A stretch of DNA of 51,531 nucleotides, taken from assembly GCA_029239975.1 (NCBI GenBank), contig JARBTX010000022.1, forward strand, positions 1 to 51,531, written 5' to 3'. This DNA comes from Anaerocolumna sp. (GTDB lineage: Bacteria > Bacillota > Clostridia > Lachnospirales > Lachnospiraceae). Position numbers and translations under genes: made by a program. The notes beneath the pieces were generated by a model that was given only the letters and a program-made list of their open reading frames with translations, ran no database searches and was not told the origin of the DNA. The number at the start of each line of letters is the position of its first letter. Position 1 is the first letter of the stretch. Of this stretch, positions 16,078 through 25,724 are shown one piece after another.

Positions 16078-19000
16078 ATGAAATTAAATCTTAAAAAATG
16101 TAGTTTTGGGATAGCAAGTTTTCTAGTCCTATTATTAATAGGAATTTGGGGATATTTTCGCGTATATGCAGCAGATGCTACATATTGGTTCAACTATAAC
16201 TCAAAAGTAATTTCTGCAGGAGAAGAAATAGAACTAAAATCCGAAGAAGATTTCTTATTAGTTGAAAGTGCAAGTGGTATTGGGGTAGCAGATACAATAG
16301 AGTGGAAATCCTCTGCAGAGGATGTTGTGTCCCTGACTAAGGATACTACATACCCAATGCGTGTGAAATTAACACGTAATGGACCAGGTTATTCAACAAT
16401 CACAGCGTTAGTAACAAAAGATGGTAAAGTTTATACTTTAAGCTGTAAAGTAAAAGTAGACTTTGTAATCGATGATACACTAGCTACTAGTGAACCGGGA
16501 TTTAGTGAGGTTACAGCGGCTGGAGCAAAAGCGTTAGTATTAAACGTAGGTGATACTAATTTTCAAGTTCGTTTAAAATATACGAATAACTATCACGTAA
16601 GTATTGGTAACCCTGCAGTGTCATGGAAAACAAATGACGATAAGATTGTGACAGTTGATAAGGACGGTAAAATAACCGCTGTTGGTGCGGGTATTACAAC
16701 CATTGATGTAACAACGAATCAGATGTCAAGTAGTGCAGGAGTTATAACGAAGAGTTTTACAGTAATCGTTAATCCTAAGGCACTTAACCCTGCAACAAGT
16801 GCGTATGAATCACAGTTTACTATGACAAGCAGTGCTTCTACCATTAATATTGATGCGAATACAACAGACGCATCTAAATTAGTATGGAAGATTTATGACA
16901 GTGATAATAAATTGATTTTACCTACTGATACGAGCAAACTTGAATATACTGTTAGTACAATTAGTGGCAGAACACAGATATTCAATCCCAAAGCAGGTAC
17001 TTATTATATTTATGCTTACGTAAATGAAACTTACGCTAAGGATCCTTTACCGAAAGTAAAATATATAAAAATAACATTGGTTGTCCCTTTAAAAGTATCT
17101 GATACCAATATCGTTATGAATGTTGGTAATACTTATGACATCATAAAGAATACCAATATACCATCTCCAGATAATTTTAATTTTATAGCTCTTGATGAAA
17201 ATGGTAATATTGATAATACCATTGCAGATGTAGATGCTAACGGTGTTATAAAAGCTATTAGTAAAGGTGTTGCTAAAATTGCTATTACGGATACAACTGG
17301 ACAATACTCTAGTATTCCATCAATAACAGTTACAGTAATTGATGGTCTTTCTCTGAACTTTTCTACCGCTACTATATATACGTCCAGTACAATAAAATTA
17401 ACTGCATTAACAACGGATAATACAAGAGTTGTGGAATGGAGTTCAAGTGATCCAACAATTGCAACTGTAGACAAAGGATTAGTAACAGGTATTAAAGAAG
17501 GTGTGGTAACGATAACTGCCACTCAAACAATTAATGGTGTAAAAAAGACAGCAACTTGTAAGATTAGAGTACAGCAATCTGTTGATAAAATTACCATTTC
17601 ACCAGATACTGTTTTATTAAATAAAAATGAATTTAAAACATTAAAAGCAACGATAGAACCATCTGGCTTAAATAATGTTTCTCTTAAGTGGGTGAGCTCT
17701 AATACAAATATAGTTCGTATTTCAGATCCAGGAGATGTAACAGCTACCATACAAGGTGTAAATGCAGGTACTGCTGTAATATCTGCTATCAATCAAGATA
17801 ATATAGTAGTTGGATATTGCCAGGTAACAGTAAAAGAAAGTGTTATAGGAATTACACTTTCTGAATCCAATGTTAATATTTCAATGGCTAAGAAGAGTTT
17901 CCAACTTAAAGCAATTGTATCTCCTGATACAGCAACCATTAAAACAGTTACATGGAAATCAACAAATACAAAGGTTGCAACAGTTAGTACCGATGGTGTT
18001 GTTACTCTTGTTGGACCAGGTACAGCTACTATCATAGCAACTTCTGATGACAATCCACTAATATCCGCGTACTGTAATGTAACTGTAGAGGTACCAGCTG
18101 CATCAATTAAACTTGATGATACAACAAAAGTTATGTATGTTGGTGAGAGTGCTAGATTGGGATATTTAATAATGCCAACTAATGTAACAGATAAATCGGT
18201 TACATGGAGTTCTAGTAATAGCTCTGTTGTAAGTGTTGATTCTTCTGGTTTGGTAAAAGCAGTAACAGCTGGACAAGCTATTATTACGATTAAAAATGCA
18301 GATGGAATGCTATCTTCTAGTTGTACAATCACAGTAAAGCAAGAGGCAACTGGTATAACACTAGATGTAAAAGATTTAGAAATTGAAGTAGGTAAATCAT
18401 ATACAATTAAAACAACGGTTACTCCGGCTAATAGTACTGATGTTGCAATTGCATGGGAATCAACAAATACTACAGTTGCAACCGTTGATGGAAATGGTAA
18501 AGTAACTGGTGTATCTGCTGGTAAAGCGATTATTATTGCGAAAATAAAATCAGGTGTAGTATATTGTAATGTTACAGTAAAACAACCTGCTACCGGACTT
18601 AAATTAAATTATGAAGAAAAAACAATTGTAAAAGGTGAAAAATTTAAACTAAAAGCTACTATAGTGCCAACTAGTGCCGCAAGTGATGTTAGTGTTACAT
18701 GGAAGAGTTCAAAAACTTCTGTTGCTACAATCAGTTCTAATGGTACCGTAACAGCAATAAAAGGTGGTACAACAGTAATCACATGTAAAACATCCGATGG
18801 CAAGTACACAGAGATTTGCGTTGTTACTGTAGTTGAGCGAGTAACAAGTGTAAAGATAATCAGTAGTTATAAACTAGGATTAGGCAAAAGTTACACCATT
18901 AAAGCAACTGTTAAAACCAACGCTGCTACAAATCCTACCCTTAAGTGGACTTCAAGCAATAAAAAAGTTGCAACCGTTGATTCAAAAGGTAAAGTAACTG

Positions 19001-19806
19001 CAAGATCATTAGGATATGCAACGATTACTGCTACTGCCCAAGATGGAAGTAATGTTGAAGCAGAATGTGTTGTAAGAGTGGTAAAAGCAGTTTCTTCTAT
19101 TTCTTTAAATAGAACATCGTTAACTACTGTTGTAGGAAGAACATATACACTGAAAGCTACAGTTAAACCAAGTAATGCAACTTACAAATCAGTTTCCTGG
19201 AGTTCAAGTGATAAGAATATCGCATTGGTGGACTCTAATGGTACAATTACTGCATTAAAAGAAGGAACTGTAACAATTACTGCGAAAGCAAAAGATAGTA
19301 GTGGAAAAATAGCAACCTGTTTTGTTATAGTTCAACCAAGAACACCTGCAAGTAGTGTTACAATCATAGATCAAGATATTACTATGGTGGTTGGAGAAAC
19401 CTTAATCTTACAAAAAGCCATCAATCCGGTTAATGCTACCGATCGATTTGTATGGGAAACAGATAATAATACAGTTGCAAAAGTTGATCGTTCTTCCGGT
19501 AAAGTTACTGCTTTAAGACCAGGTATCGCTAATATTACAATTATGACGGAATCTGGTAAAACAGCAACGGCTAAGATAACAGTAGTCGGGTTGAATACAA
19601 CAAATTTAGAGCTTGAAGTCTATTCAACATATCGTCTGTCTGTTATTGGTATAACAAAAGATATTACTTGGGATGTTGATGATAGTAGTATTGCTACGGT
19701 AAGTAATGGATTAGTAACAACAAGACGAGAAGGAACTACCACTATAACTGCTATAGTAAATGGTAGAAGACTGACCTGTCGATTAAAAGTTGTTAAAATT
19801 AGATAG
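16078..19806 (+). CDS. Large secreted protein of tandem Ig-like (Big_2) domains
   Basis: A 1242-residue exported protein. I chose ATG 16078 because GGGAGG lies seven bases upstream and the product then starts with a classic signal peptide (MKLNLKKCSFGIASFLVLLL, cleavage likely after VYAA). The rest is about 14 Ig-like modules with the Big_2 signature W.S.....A.V...G.V......G...I, for example VTWKSTNTKVATVSTDGVVT and LKWTSSNKKVATVDSKGKVT. Early modules are more diverged than late ones. There is no LPxTG motif, S-layer homology domain or catalytic domain; the protein ends RLTCRLKVVKIR inside a module. A surface or matrix adhesin-like structural role is the likely inference. It is flanked by diguanylate cyclase and chemosensory genes and followed by a strong terminator. 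Confidence 0.92.
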   Translation: MKLNLKKCSFGIASFLVLLLIGIWGYFRVYAADATYWFNYNSKVISAGEEIELKSEEDFLLVESASGIGVADTIEWKSSAEDVVSLTKDTTYPMRVKLTRNGPGYSTITALVTKDGKVYTLSCKVKVDFVIDDTLATSEPGFSEVTAAGAKALVLNVGDTNFQVRLKYTNNYHVSIGNPAVSWKTNDDKIVTVDKDGKITAVGAGITTIDVTTNQMSSSAGVITKSFTVIVNPKALNPATSAYESQFTMTSSASTINIDANTTDASKLVWKIYDSDNKLILPTDTSKLEYTVSTISGRTQIFNPKAGTYYIYAYVNETYAKDPLPKVKYIKITLVVPLKVSDTNIVMNVGNTYDIIKNTNIPSPDNFNFIALDENGNIDNTIADVDANGVIKAISKGVAKIAITDTTGQYSSIPSITVTVIDGLSLNFSTATIYTSSTIKLTALTTDNTRVVEWSSSDPTIATVDKGLVTGIKEGVVTITATQTINGVKKTATCKIRVQQSVDKITISPDTVLLNKNEFKTLKATIEPSGLNNVSLKWVSSNTNIVRISDPGDVTATIQGVNAGTAVISAINQDNIVVGYCQVTVKESVIGITLSESNVNISMAKKSFQLKAIVSPDTATIKTVTWKSTNTKVATVSTDGVVTLVGPGTATIIATSDDNPLISAYCNVTVEVPAASIKLDDTTKVMYVGESARLGYLIMPTNVTDKSVTWSSSNSSVVSVDSSGLVKAVTAGQAIITIKNADGMLSSSCTITVKQEATGITLDVKDLEIEVGKSYTIKTTVTPANSTDVAIAWESTNTTVATVDGNGKVTGVSAGKAIIIAKIKSGVVYCNVTVKQPATGLKLNYEEKTIVKGEKFKLKATIVPTSAASDVSVTWKSSKTSVATISSNGTVTAIKGGTTVITCKTSDGKYTEICVVTVVERVTSVKIISSYKLGLGKSYTIKATVKTNAATNPTLKWTSSNKKVATVDSKGKVTARSLGYATITATAQDGSNVEAECVVRVVKAVSSISLNRTSLTTVVGRTYTLKATVKPSNATYKSVSWSSSDKNIALVDSNGTITALKEGTVTITAKAKDSSGKIATCFVIVQPRTPASSVTIIDQDITMVVGETLILQKAINPVNATDRFVWETDNNTVAKVDRSSGKVTALRPGIANITIMTESGKTATAKITVVGLNTTNLELEVYSTYRLSVIGITKDITWDVDDSSIATVSNGLVTTRREGTTTITAIVNGRRLTCRLKVVKIR

Positions 19807-19833
19807 AACAAAATCATTTTAAACATTTTATAT

Positions 19834-19877
19834 AAAACCGATTATTTGATTGATATCAATCAAATAATCGGTTTTTT
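19834..19877 (+). terminator. Terminator after the Big_2 gene
   Basis: A perfect 21-bp palindrome (19834-19854 with 19855-19875) is followed by a T run, six T in total from 19872. It forms a strong hairpin with a minimal loop. Confidence 0.88.
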
Positions 19878-20116
19878 GTTTGTATCATTTACTACTATGT
19901 TGAAATGAAAAATGGAAAAGATGCTCAGATGAGTATTCTATTATAGATATGTCAGAATAATAAGCTAATTTTTATGAATATCATATCAATTTGTAAATAT
20001 TATACTTTTACTCAAAAAATAAAGTACGTTGAATGAAATATTAGTAAAATTTATAACTAATTAATAAAAATAAGATTTAGTAATAATCGACATTACTCGA
20101 CCATATAGAACATATA

Positions 20117-20145
20117 TTGACATTATTTTGTTGTAAATGTATAAT
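20117..20145 (+). promoter_or_regulatory. Perfect consensus sigma-A promoter of the chemosensory operon
   Basis: TTGACA (20117-20122), exactly 17 bases, then TATAAT (20140-20145), all matching consensus, about 46 bases before the tetR-family ATG at 20192. A promoter this strong is normally held in check by a repressor, and the first gene encodes a TetR-type protein. Confidence 0.85.
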
Positions 20146-20191
20146 ATAAACAAGAATGTATGTAAGTGTTTACTACTCAAGGTGGTGAAAA

Positions 20192-20776
20192 ATGGAAGAA
20201 AATATATTGCACAGAAAAGAACGAATCATAATAACGACTATAGATATCATCGATGAAATTGGAATTTTAAGTTTATCAACCAGAGAAATCGCCAGAAGAC
20301 AGGGAGTCTCAGAGGCAACACTCTTTCGGCATTTTAAAAGTAAAAATGATATATTAATAGCTGTTTTAGACTATTTTTCTCAATTTGACACAGACATTTA
20401 TCAATCAACAATTTTAAAAAAACTAAAACCTATCGATGCTGTTACATATTATGTTACTGCTAATACTGAGTATTACGAAAATTATCCGGCTATAACATCA
20501 ATCATGCAGATATTTGATGTGTTAAAAGGGGAACAAGGATTAACGGATAAAATAAATGAAATTAAAAATAGAAGCACACATTATCTTAAGTTATTAATTG
20601 AAGAAGCGCAATTAGTTGGTGATTTACGTGTTGAAATAGATAGTGAGATCTTAGCTCTAATGATTTCAGGGTTATGTCGGGAAATATGCCTAACATGGAG
20701 ATTAAGTGGAAAGAATTTTTCACTAAAAGAGAAAACATTAATAGCCCTAAAACTGTTGTTAGAAAAGAGTAGGTAG
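20192..20776 (+). CDS. TetR/AcrR family transcriptional regulator
   Basis: A 194-residue protein with an N-terminal TetR helix-turn-helix (about residues 8-55). The recognition region reads LSTREIARRQGVSEATLFRH FKSKNDIL. The C-terminal ligand or dimerisation half is variable, as usual for the family, so no inducer can be predicted. AAGGTGGTG lies 6 bases before the ATG. It is the first gene after a perfect sigma-A promoter and lies 33 bp before cheY, so it is probably co-transcribed with the chemosensory genes and likely autoregulates the operon (inference). A TetR regulator at the head of a che operon is unusual. Confidence 0.9.
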   Translation: MEENILHRKERIIITTIDIIDEIGILSLSTREIARRQGVSEATLFRHFKSKNDILIAVLDYFSQFDTDIYQSTILKKLKPIDAVTYYVTANTEYYENYPAITSIMQIFDVLKGEQGLTDKINEIKNRSTHYLKLLIEEAQLVGDLRVEIDSEILALMISGLCREICLTWRLSGKNFSLKEKTLIALKLLLEKSR

Positions 20777-20809
20777 TTTTAGGAGAATATAAAAGGGAGA
20801 TTACATAAA

Positions 20810-21169
20810 ATGAAAAGAGTGTTAATAGTAGATGATGCATCTTTTATACGATTAGCAGTTAAAACTTTACTTGAAAAAAATGGATTTGAAGTAGTAGGTG
20901 AAGCGGCGAATGGCGACGAAGGTATAAGGCTTTATAATCAATTACAACCTGATATTGTTACTATGGATATTACAATGCCAGGGATGTCTGGTATTGAAAC
21001 ATTGAAACAAATATTACAATTAGATCCAAAAGCCAAAGTACTTATGTTATCAGCCATGGGACAAGAAGCATTGGTTCGAGATGCAATTATAGCTGGAGCA
21101 AAATCCTTTATAGTTAAGCCGTATAAAGATGAACAATTAATTCAAACATTAAACAAAATATTAGGGTAA
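20810..21169 (+). CDS. cheY: CheY-like single-domain response regulator
   Basis: A 119-residue receiver domain only. All key residues are present: acidic pair D8-D9, phosphoacceptor D53 in TMDITMPGMSG, S81 as the switch Ser/Thr, and K103 in VKPY. It receives phosphate from CheA. AAAGGGAG lies about ten bases before the ATG. The gene sits 33 bp after tetR and 36 bp before cheA. No flagellar motor genes are in the window, so its output target is unclear. Confidence 0.93.
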   Translation: MKRVLIVDDASFIRLAVKTLLEKNGFEVVGEAANGDEGIRLYNQLQPDIVTMDITMPGMSGIETLKQILQLDPKAKVLMLSAMGQEALVRDAIIAGAKSFIVKPYKDEQLIQTLNKILG

Positions 21170-21205
21170 GTACTAAAGTGTATCATTTATCAGAGGGGAG
21201 ATTGG

Positions 21206-23311
21206 ATGTCAAATCAATTTACAAACGAACCATTGCTAGATATGTTTATATTTGAGTCAACACAACTTCTTGAACAATTAGAGCAAACAATACTATCAAA
21301 TGAAAAAGAAAGTGGATATTCTCAAAGTGTTATCCATGAAATATTTCGTATTATGCATACCATAAAGGGTTCATCAGCAATGATGTTATATAATGAAATA
21401 TCACAACTTGCTCACACAATAGAAGATTTATTCTTTTATTTACGTGAAGAAATCCCAAATGATGTTGATTATAATATGATATCGGATTTGGTACTAGAAA
21501 GTGTTGATTTTATTAAAATTGAACTAGAGAAAATAAAAAATAATGAAACGGCAAATGGAGATGCCAGTGAAATTATTAATAATTTGAAAAACTATCTACA
21601 CGTTTTAAAGATAAATAACTTAAATACTAATATAGAACTAAAACAGGATTTGATTTGTGAAAAATCAGACAAACCAGACAATGATAAGAAAGAAACAAAA
21701 CAGTATTATATTGGGCAGCAAAAGAAAGAAGCAAAAAATTATGCCTATCTTTACAAAGCAACCATATTTTTTGAAGAAGGTTGTGAAATGGAGAATATAC
21801 GGGCATATACCATTTTACATAATCTAAAAGATATTACGGATGAGATTAACTATATTCCAGAAGATATAATAGATAGCGATGACAGCATTGATGTTATTCG
21901 ACGTGAAGGATTTCAAATATATCTAAAGACAAATAAAAATTATGAAGAAATGAATCAATTCTTTATGCAGACAATTTTTTTAAAAAGTCTGGACTTAATA
22001 AAATTAGAAAATGATGATGAGTACAAGCAATTTATTCAAAGGGAGCAAGAGATTACATTAATAAAAGAAAAGTCAATTAAAATACCTGTTGTACCTAATA
22101 ATGAAAAAGAGCAAAATCTAAGAGAAAGTTCAAGTTTTACAACACAACAGAGTATTATAAGTGTTAGTGTTTCGAAGTTAGATCGCTTGATGGACCTAAT
22201 GGGAGAAATGGTTATAGCGGAAGCTATGGTGATACAAAATCCAGATTTAGTTGGATTAGAACTTGATAACTTTGGGAAAGCAGCCAGACAGCTTAATAAA
22301 ATAACAACCGAAATTCAAGATATGGTAATGGCAATACGAATGGTACAACTGTCAGCAACTTTTCAAAAAATGAATCGAATTGTTCGTGATATGTGTAAGA
22401 AACTGAAAAAAGAAGTATCTTTAAATATCATAGGGGAAGAAACTGAGGTTGATAAAAATATTATTGAGCACATTTCAGATCCTATCATGCATTTGGTTAG
22501 AAATGCCATAGACCATGGAATCGAATCTGCTGATGAAAGGCAACGAAATGGTAAGCAAAAATCTGGGACAATAACGTTAGAAGCAAAGAATGCAGGAAAC
22601 GAAGTCATTGTTATAGTAAAAGACGATGGTAAAGGGTTAAGTAAAGATAAAATTCTTAAAAAAGCAATGGATAATAATTTGCTTTATAAAGATGAACATG
22701 AAATGTCAGATAAAGAAATATTTAACATGATTTTATTACCAGGATTTTCAACAAAGGATACCGTAACAGAATTTTCTGGACGTGGAGTCGGAATGGATGT
22801 GGTTACGAAGAATATTGAAACCATAGGTGGTTCTTTAACCGTTGATAGTGTTGATGGTAAAGGAACAACTATTACACTAAAAATTCCACTTACCTTAGCA
22901 ATTATTGATGGTATGAATATAAAAGTAGGTAATTCTTGTTATACAATACCAACTACTTCAATAAAAGAATCTTTCAGGCCAACCATGAACAATATAATTA
23001 AAGATCCAGATGATAACGAAATGATTATGGTAAGAGGCAGATGTTTTCCAGTCATGCGTTTACATGAAAGATATAAAGTTGAAACGTTAGTCACGGATTT
23101 AACGAAAGGCATTATTATCATGGTAGAACAAGATGAGAAGACTTTATGTATCTTTGCAGATGAATTGGTAGGACAACAACAAGTAGTTGTAAAAGCGTTA
23201 CCAGATTATATCAGTAATTTCAAAAAAATAAAGGGATTAGCAGGCTGTACACTTTTAGGAGATGGCAGTATCAGTTTAATTCTTGACATTGCAGGATTAA
23301 TCAATTATTAA
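21206..23311 (+). CDS. cheA: Chemotaxis histidine kinase CheA
   Basis: A 701-residue kinase with full CheA layout: Hpt (P1, residues about 5-110, phosphorylated His51 in HTIKGSS), a P2-like response-regulator docking domain (about 175-285), dimerisation P3 (about 315-380), an ATPase domain P4 (about 385-555, N box HLVRNAIDHGIE from H429, and GRGVGMDVV) and a CheW-like P5 (about 560-700). It autophosphorylates on P1 and passes phosphate to CheY and CheB in the receptor-CheW array. AGGGGAG is upstream of ATG 21206. Nothing essential looks missing. Confidence 0.96.
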   Translation: MSNQFTNEPLLDMFIFESTQLLEQLEQTILSNEKESGYSQSVIHEIFRIMHTIKGSSAMMLYNEISQLAHTIEDLFFYLREEIPNDVDYNMISDLVLESVDFIKIELEKIKNNETANGDASEIINNLKNYLHVLKINNLNTNIELKQDLICEKSDKPDNDKKETKQYYIGQQKKEAKNYAYLYKATIFFEEGCEMENIRAYTILHNLKDITDEINYIPEDIIDSDDSIDVIRREGFQIYLKTNKNYEEMNQFFMQTIFLKSLDLIKLENDDEYKQFIQREQEITLIKEKSIKIPVVPNNEKEQNLRESSSFTTQQSIISVSVSKLDRLMDLMGEMVIAEAMVIQNPDLVGLELDNFGKAARQLNKITTEIQDMVMAIRMVQLSATFQKMNRIVRDMCKKLKKEVSLNIIGEETEVDKNIIEHISDPIMHLVRNAIDHGIESADERQRNGKQKSGTITLEAKNAGNEVIVIVKDDGKGLSKDKILKKAMDNNLLYKDEHEMSDKEIFNMILLPGFSTKDTVTEFSGRGVGMDVVTKNIETIGGSLTVDSVDGKGTTITLKIPLTLAIIDGMNIKVGNSCYTIPTTSIKESFRPTMNNIIKDPDDNEMIMVRGRCFPVMRLHERYKVETLVTDLTKGIIIMVEQDEKTLCIFADELVGQQQVVVKALPDYISNFKKIKGLAGCTLLGDGSISLILDIAGLINY

Positions 23312-23380
23312 ACTAATAATAATTTTGCAAAGTTTATTAAGAGCAATGAAACGATGATTTTAAGTGGGAGGTATTAAAGC

Positions 23381-23875
23381 ATGAGCGAGTTAATAAAAGA
23401 TGCTACAGAAATGGAGGAAGACACGCAGAAAGGGAGGTACCTTACCTTTACATTAGAAAAAGAAAGTTATGGAATAGAAATTCAATATGTCACAGAGATA
23501 ATTGGAATTCAAGCTATTACTCAGGTTCCAGAATTGCCTAATTATGTAAAAGGTATCATTAATTTAAGGGGAAAAATTATTCCTGTTATGGATATAAGAC
23601 TTCGTTTCAAAAAGGAGCCAATACCATATAATGATAGAACTTGCGTTATTGTAGTTGATATAAAAAATATATCCATCGGTCTTATTGTGGATAGTGTTTC
23701 TGAAGTTCTTACTATTCCTGAACAAGAAGTGGTAGAACCACCTAAGATGAATAATGGAGTCCAAAATCGATATATCAAAAATATTGGAAAAGTTGGTAAT
23801 GAGGTAAAATTGCTATTGGATTGTGAAAAATTATTAGCAGACGATGACATTGAAGAAATCAAAGAAGTACTATAA
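23381..23875 (+). CDS. cheW: Chemotaxis coupling protein CheW
   Basis: A 164-residue CheW domain with an acidic N-terminal extension of about 18 residues. The family segment VPELPNYVKGIINLRGKIIP is intact. It links the receptor signalling tip to CheA P5 in the cytoplasmic array. GGGAGG lies about nine bases before ATG 23381. It sits between cheA and the receptor gene, 22 bp before the latter. Confidence 0.95.
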   Translation: MSELIKDATEMEEDTQKGRYLTFTLEKESYGIEIQYVTEIIGIQAITQVPELPNYVKGIINLRGKIIPVMDIRLRFKKEPIPYNDRTCVIVVDIKNISIGLIVDSVSEVLTIPEQEVVEPPKMNNGVQNRYIKNIGKVGNEVKLLLDCEKLLADDDIEEIKEVL

Positions 23876-23897
23876 TCAATTATCAGGGGGATAAATT

Positions 23898-25619
23898 ATG
23901 AAATGGTTTAATAATTTAAAAATACGTACAAAGTTAATATTATGTTTTATAATTCTAGCTATATTTACAAGCATTGTAGGTATTGTGGGTATTAATAGTA
24001 TGAATAACATTAATAAGGCAAGTCAAGGTATGTATTATACAAACTTTGTACCAGCAATGAATCTTTCAAAAATACAAACTGCACTAGAAGAAGTAAGAGC
24101 AATTCATTTATCTGCAATATATGAAAGAGATGCAGAAACGTTTCAAGAAAAAATGGATCAAATAAATAATTTAGTTCAACAAACGAATCAATTGTTAGGT
24201 GATTATAGCGCTACAATTGAAGGGAATGATGAAGCAAAAGTACTTTATGATGCTCTTATGGAAACATTATTAGCTTATCGTACGGTTCGAAATGAAAACC
24301 TAGATATGGTAAAGATGGAACAATATGATAAAGCTTTAGCAGAATCAGAAATCGTGTCTGACACAAGAATAAAAGTAGATGAAGCACTTCAAAAATTAGT
24401 AGATTATAATACATATTACTCAGAGAGTACACTTAAAAATAATACAAAAGAATTTAGTACTCAAACGATATTGATGATAGTTGTAATTATTGTAGGTATT
24501 ACTTTAGCGATCGCATTTGGTTTAATCATTGCAACTATTATGAGTAAACAGTTGAATAAATTAGTAGGCGTTGCAGATAAAATTGCCGATGGAGACTTAG
24601 ATGTTGTTATTACCAATAACTCAAAAGATGAAGTTGGTGTTCTCGCAAATGCACTTAGAAAGATGACAAAGAATATCAATGAGGTTATGACTAATATTAA
24701 TTCAGCAGCTGAGCAAGTAGCTTCTGGTTCAAGACAATTATCTGGTTCTAGCATGGCTTTATCACAAGGTGCAACTGAACAAGCTAGTTCTATTGAAGAG
24801 TTAACTGCATCCTTAGAAGAAATTTCATCTCAAACTAAGATGAATGCTCAAAATGCAAATCAAGCAAATGAATTAGCAGAAGTCGCAAAAACCAATGCAG
24901 GAATTGGTAATAGTCAGATGAAAGAAATGTTATATGCAATGGAAGAAATTAATAATTCATCTTCTAATATTTCCAAAATAATTAAAGTTATTGATGATAT
25001 CGCGTTCCAAACCAATATTTTAGCCCTTAACGCAGCAGTAGAAGCAGCAAGAGCTGGTCAACATGGTAAGGGATTTGCTGTAGTAGCTGAAGAAGTAAGA
25101 AATTTAGCAGCCAGATCTGCAAATGCAGCAAAAGAAACTACAGATATGATTGAAGGGTCCATTAAGAAAGTAGAAGGTGGTACTAAGATTGCTAATGAAA
25201 CAGCAGTAGCCCTTAATAAAATAGTTGAGGATGTTACAAAAGCTGCAAATCTAGTAGGGGAAATAGCCATTGCATCTAACGAACAAGCTATGGGTATTGA
25301 ACAGATAAATCAAGGTATTATGCAGATTTCAGAAGTTATTCAAACCAATTCTGCAACATCAGAAGAAAGTGCTGCAGCAAGTGAAGAACTTTCCAGTCAG
25401 GCAATTATTTTAAGAGAAATGGTTAGTAAATTTAACTTAAAACAAAATACCAATGGATATAATAGTTTAGATGAGATTAATCCAGAAGTACTAAAAATGT
25501 TAGAGAAAATGTCTTCAAAGAAAAATAAAAATGATATTCAAAGTTATGAACATACAAATGAAATTAAAAATACAAAACATAAAATAGATTTAAGTGATAA
25601 TGAATTTGGCAAATATTAA
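23898..25619 (+). CDS. Methyl-accepting chemotaxis receptor
   Basis: A 573-residue transmembrane receptor. Membrane helices at about 11-33 and 188-212 enclose a four-helix-bundle ligand domain (about 35-187). A HAMP domain follows (about 213-265), then a long coiled-coil methylation and signalling region with the tip IDDIAFQTNILALNAAVEAA and later EVRNLAARSANAAKETTDMI. It is the only receptor in the cluster and presumably the dedicated input; the ligand is not predictable. GGGGG lies seven bases before the ATG. The C-terminus has no CheR-tethering NWETF-like pentapeptide. A terminator follows. Confidence 0.95.
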   Translation: MKWFNNLKIRTKLILCFIILAIFTSIVGIVGINSMNNINKASQGMYYTNFVPAMNLSKIQTALEEVRAIHLSAIYERDAETFQEKMDQINNLVQQTNQLLGDYSATIEGNDEAKVLYDALMETLLAYRTVRNENLDMVKMEQYDKALAESEIVSDTRIKVDEALQKLVDYNTYYSESTLKNNTKEFSTQTILMIVVIIVGITLAIAFGLIIATIMSKQLNKLVGVADKIADGDLDVVITNNSKDEVGVLANALRKMTKNINEVMTNINSAAEQVASGSRQLSGSSMALSQGATEQASSIEELTASLEEISSQTKMNAQNANQANELAEVAKTNAGIGNSQMKEMLYAMEEINNSSSNISKIIKVIDDIAFQTNILALNAAVEAARAGQHGKGFAVVAEEVRNLAARSANAAKETTDMIEGSIKKVEGGTKIANETAVALNKIVEDVTKAANLVGEIAIASNEQAMGIEQINQGIMQISEVIQTNSATSEESAAASEELSSQAIILREMVSKFNLKQNTNGYNSLDEINPEVLKMLEKMSSKKNKNDIQSYEHTNEIKNTKHKIDLSDNEFGKY

Positions 25620-25651
25620 TTAAAAATCTGTTTATTTTAAATGCTTTAGTG

Positions 25652-25681
25652 AAAGGGGTCTGTTAATAAACGACCCCTTTA
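25652..25681 (+). terminator. Terminator or attenuator between mcp and cheR
   Basis: AAAGGGGTC (25652-25660) pairs perfectly with GACCCCTTT (25672-25680) around an 11-nt loop. The T tract is short (TTT at the end of the arm, then AT), so partial readthrough into cheR is likely. Confidence 0.65.
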
Positions 25682-25724
25682 TGTACATTAATAATAATTC
25701 GATATAGTTTAGGTAGGTATCAAC

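Noticed and set aside
17089-18809. Several long minus-strand open frames opposite the Big_2 gene
   Set aside because: They mirror the repetitive codon pattern of the plus-strand gene, lack ribosome binding sites and show no recognisable protein features.
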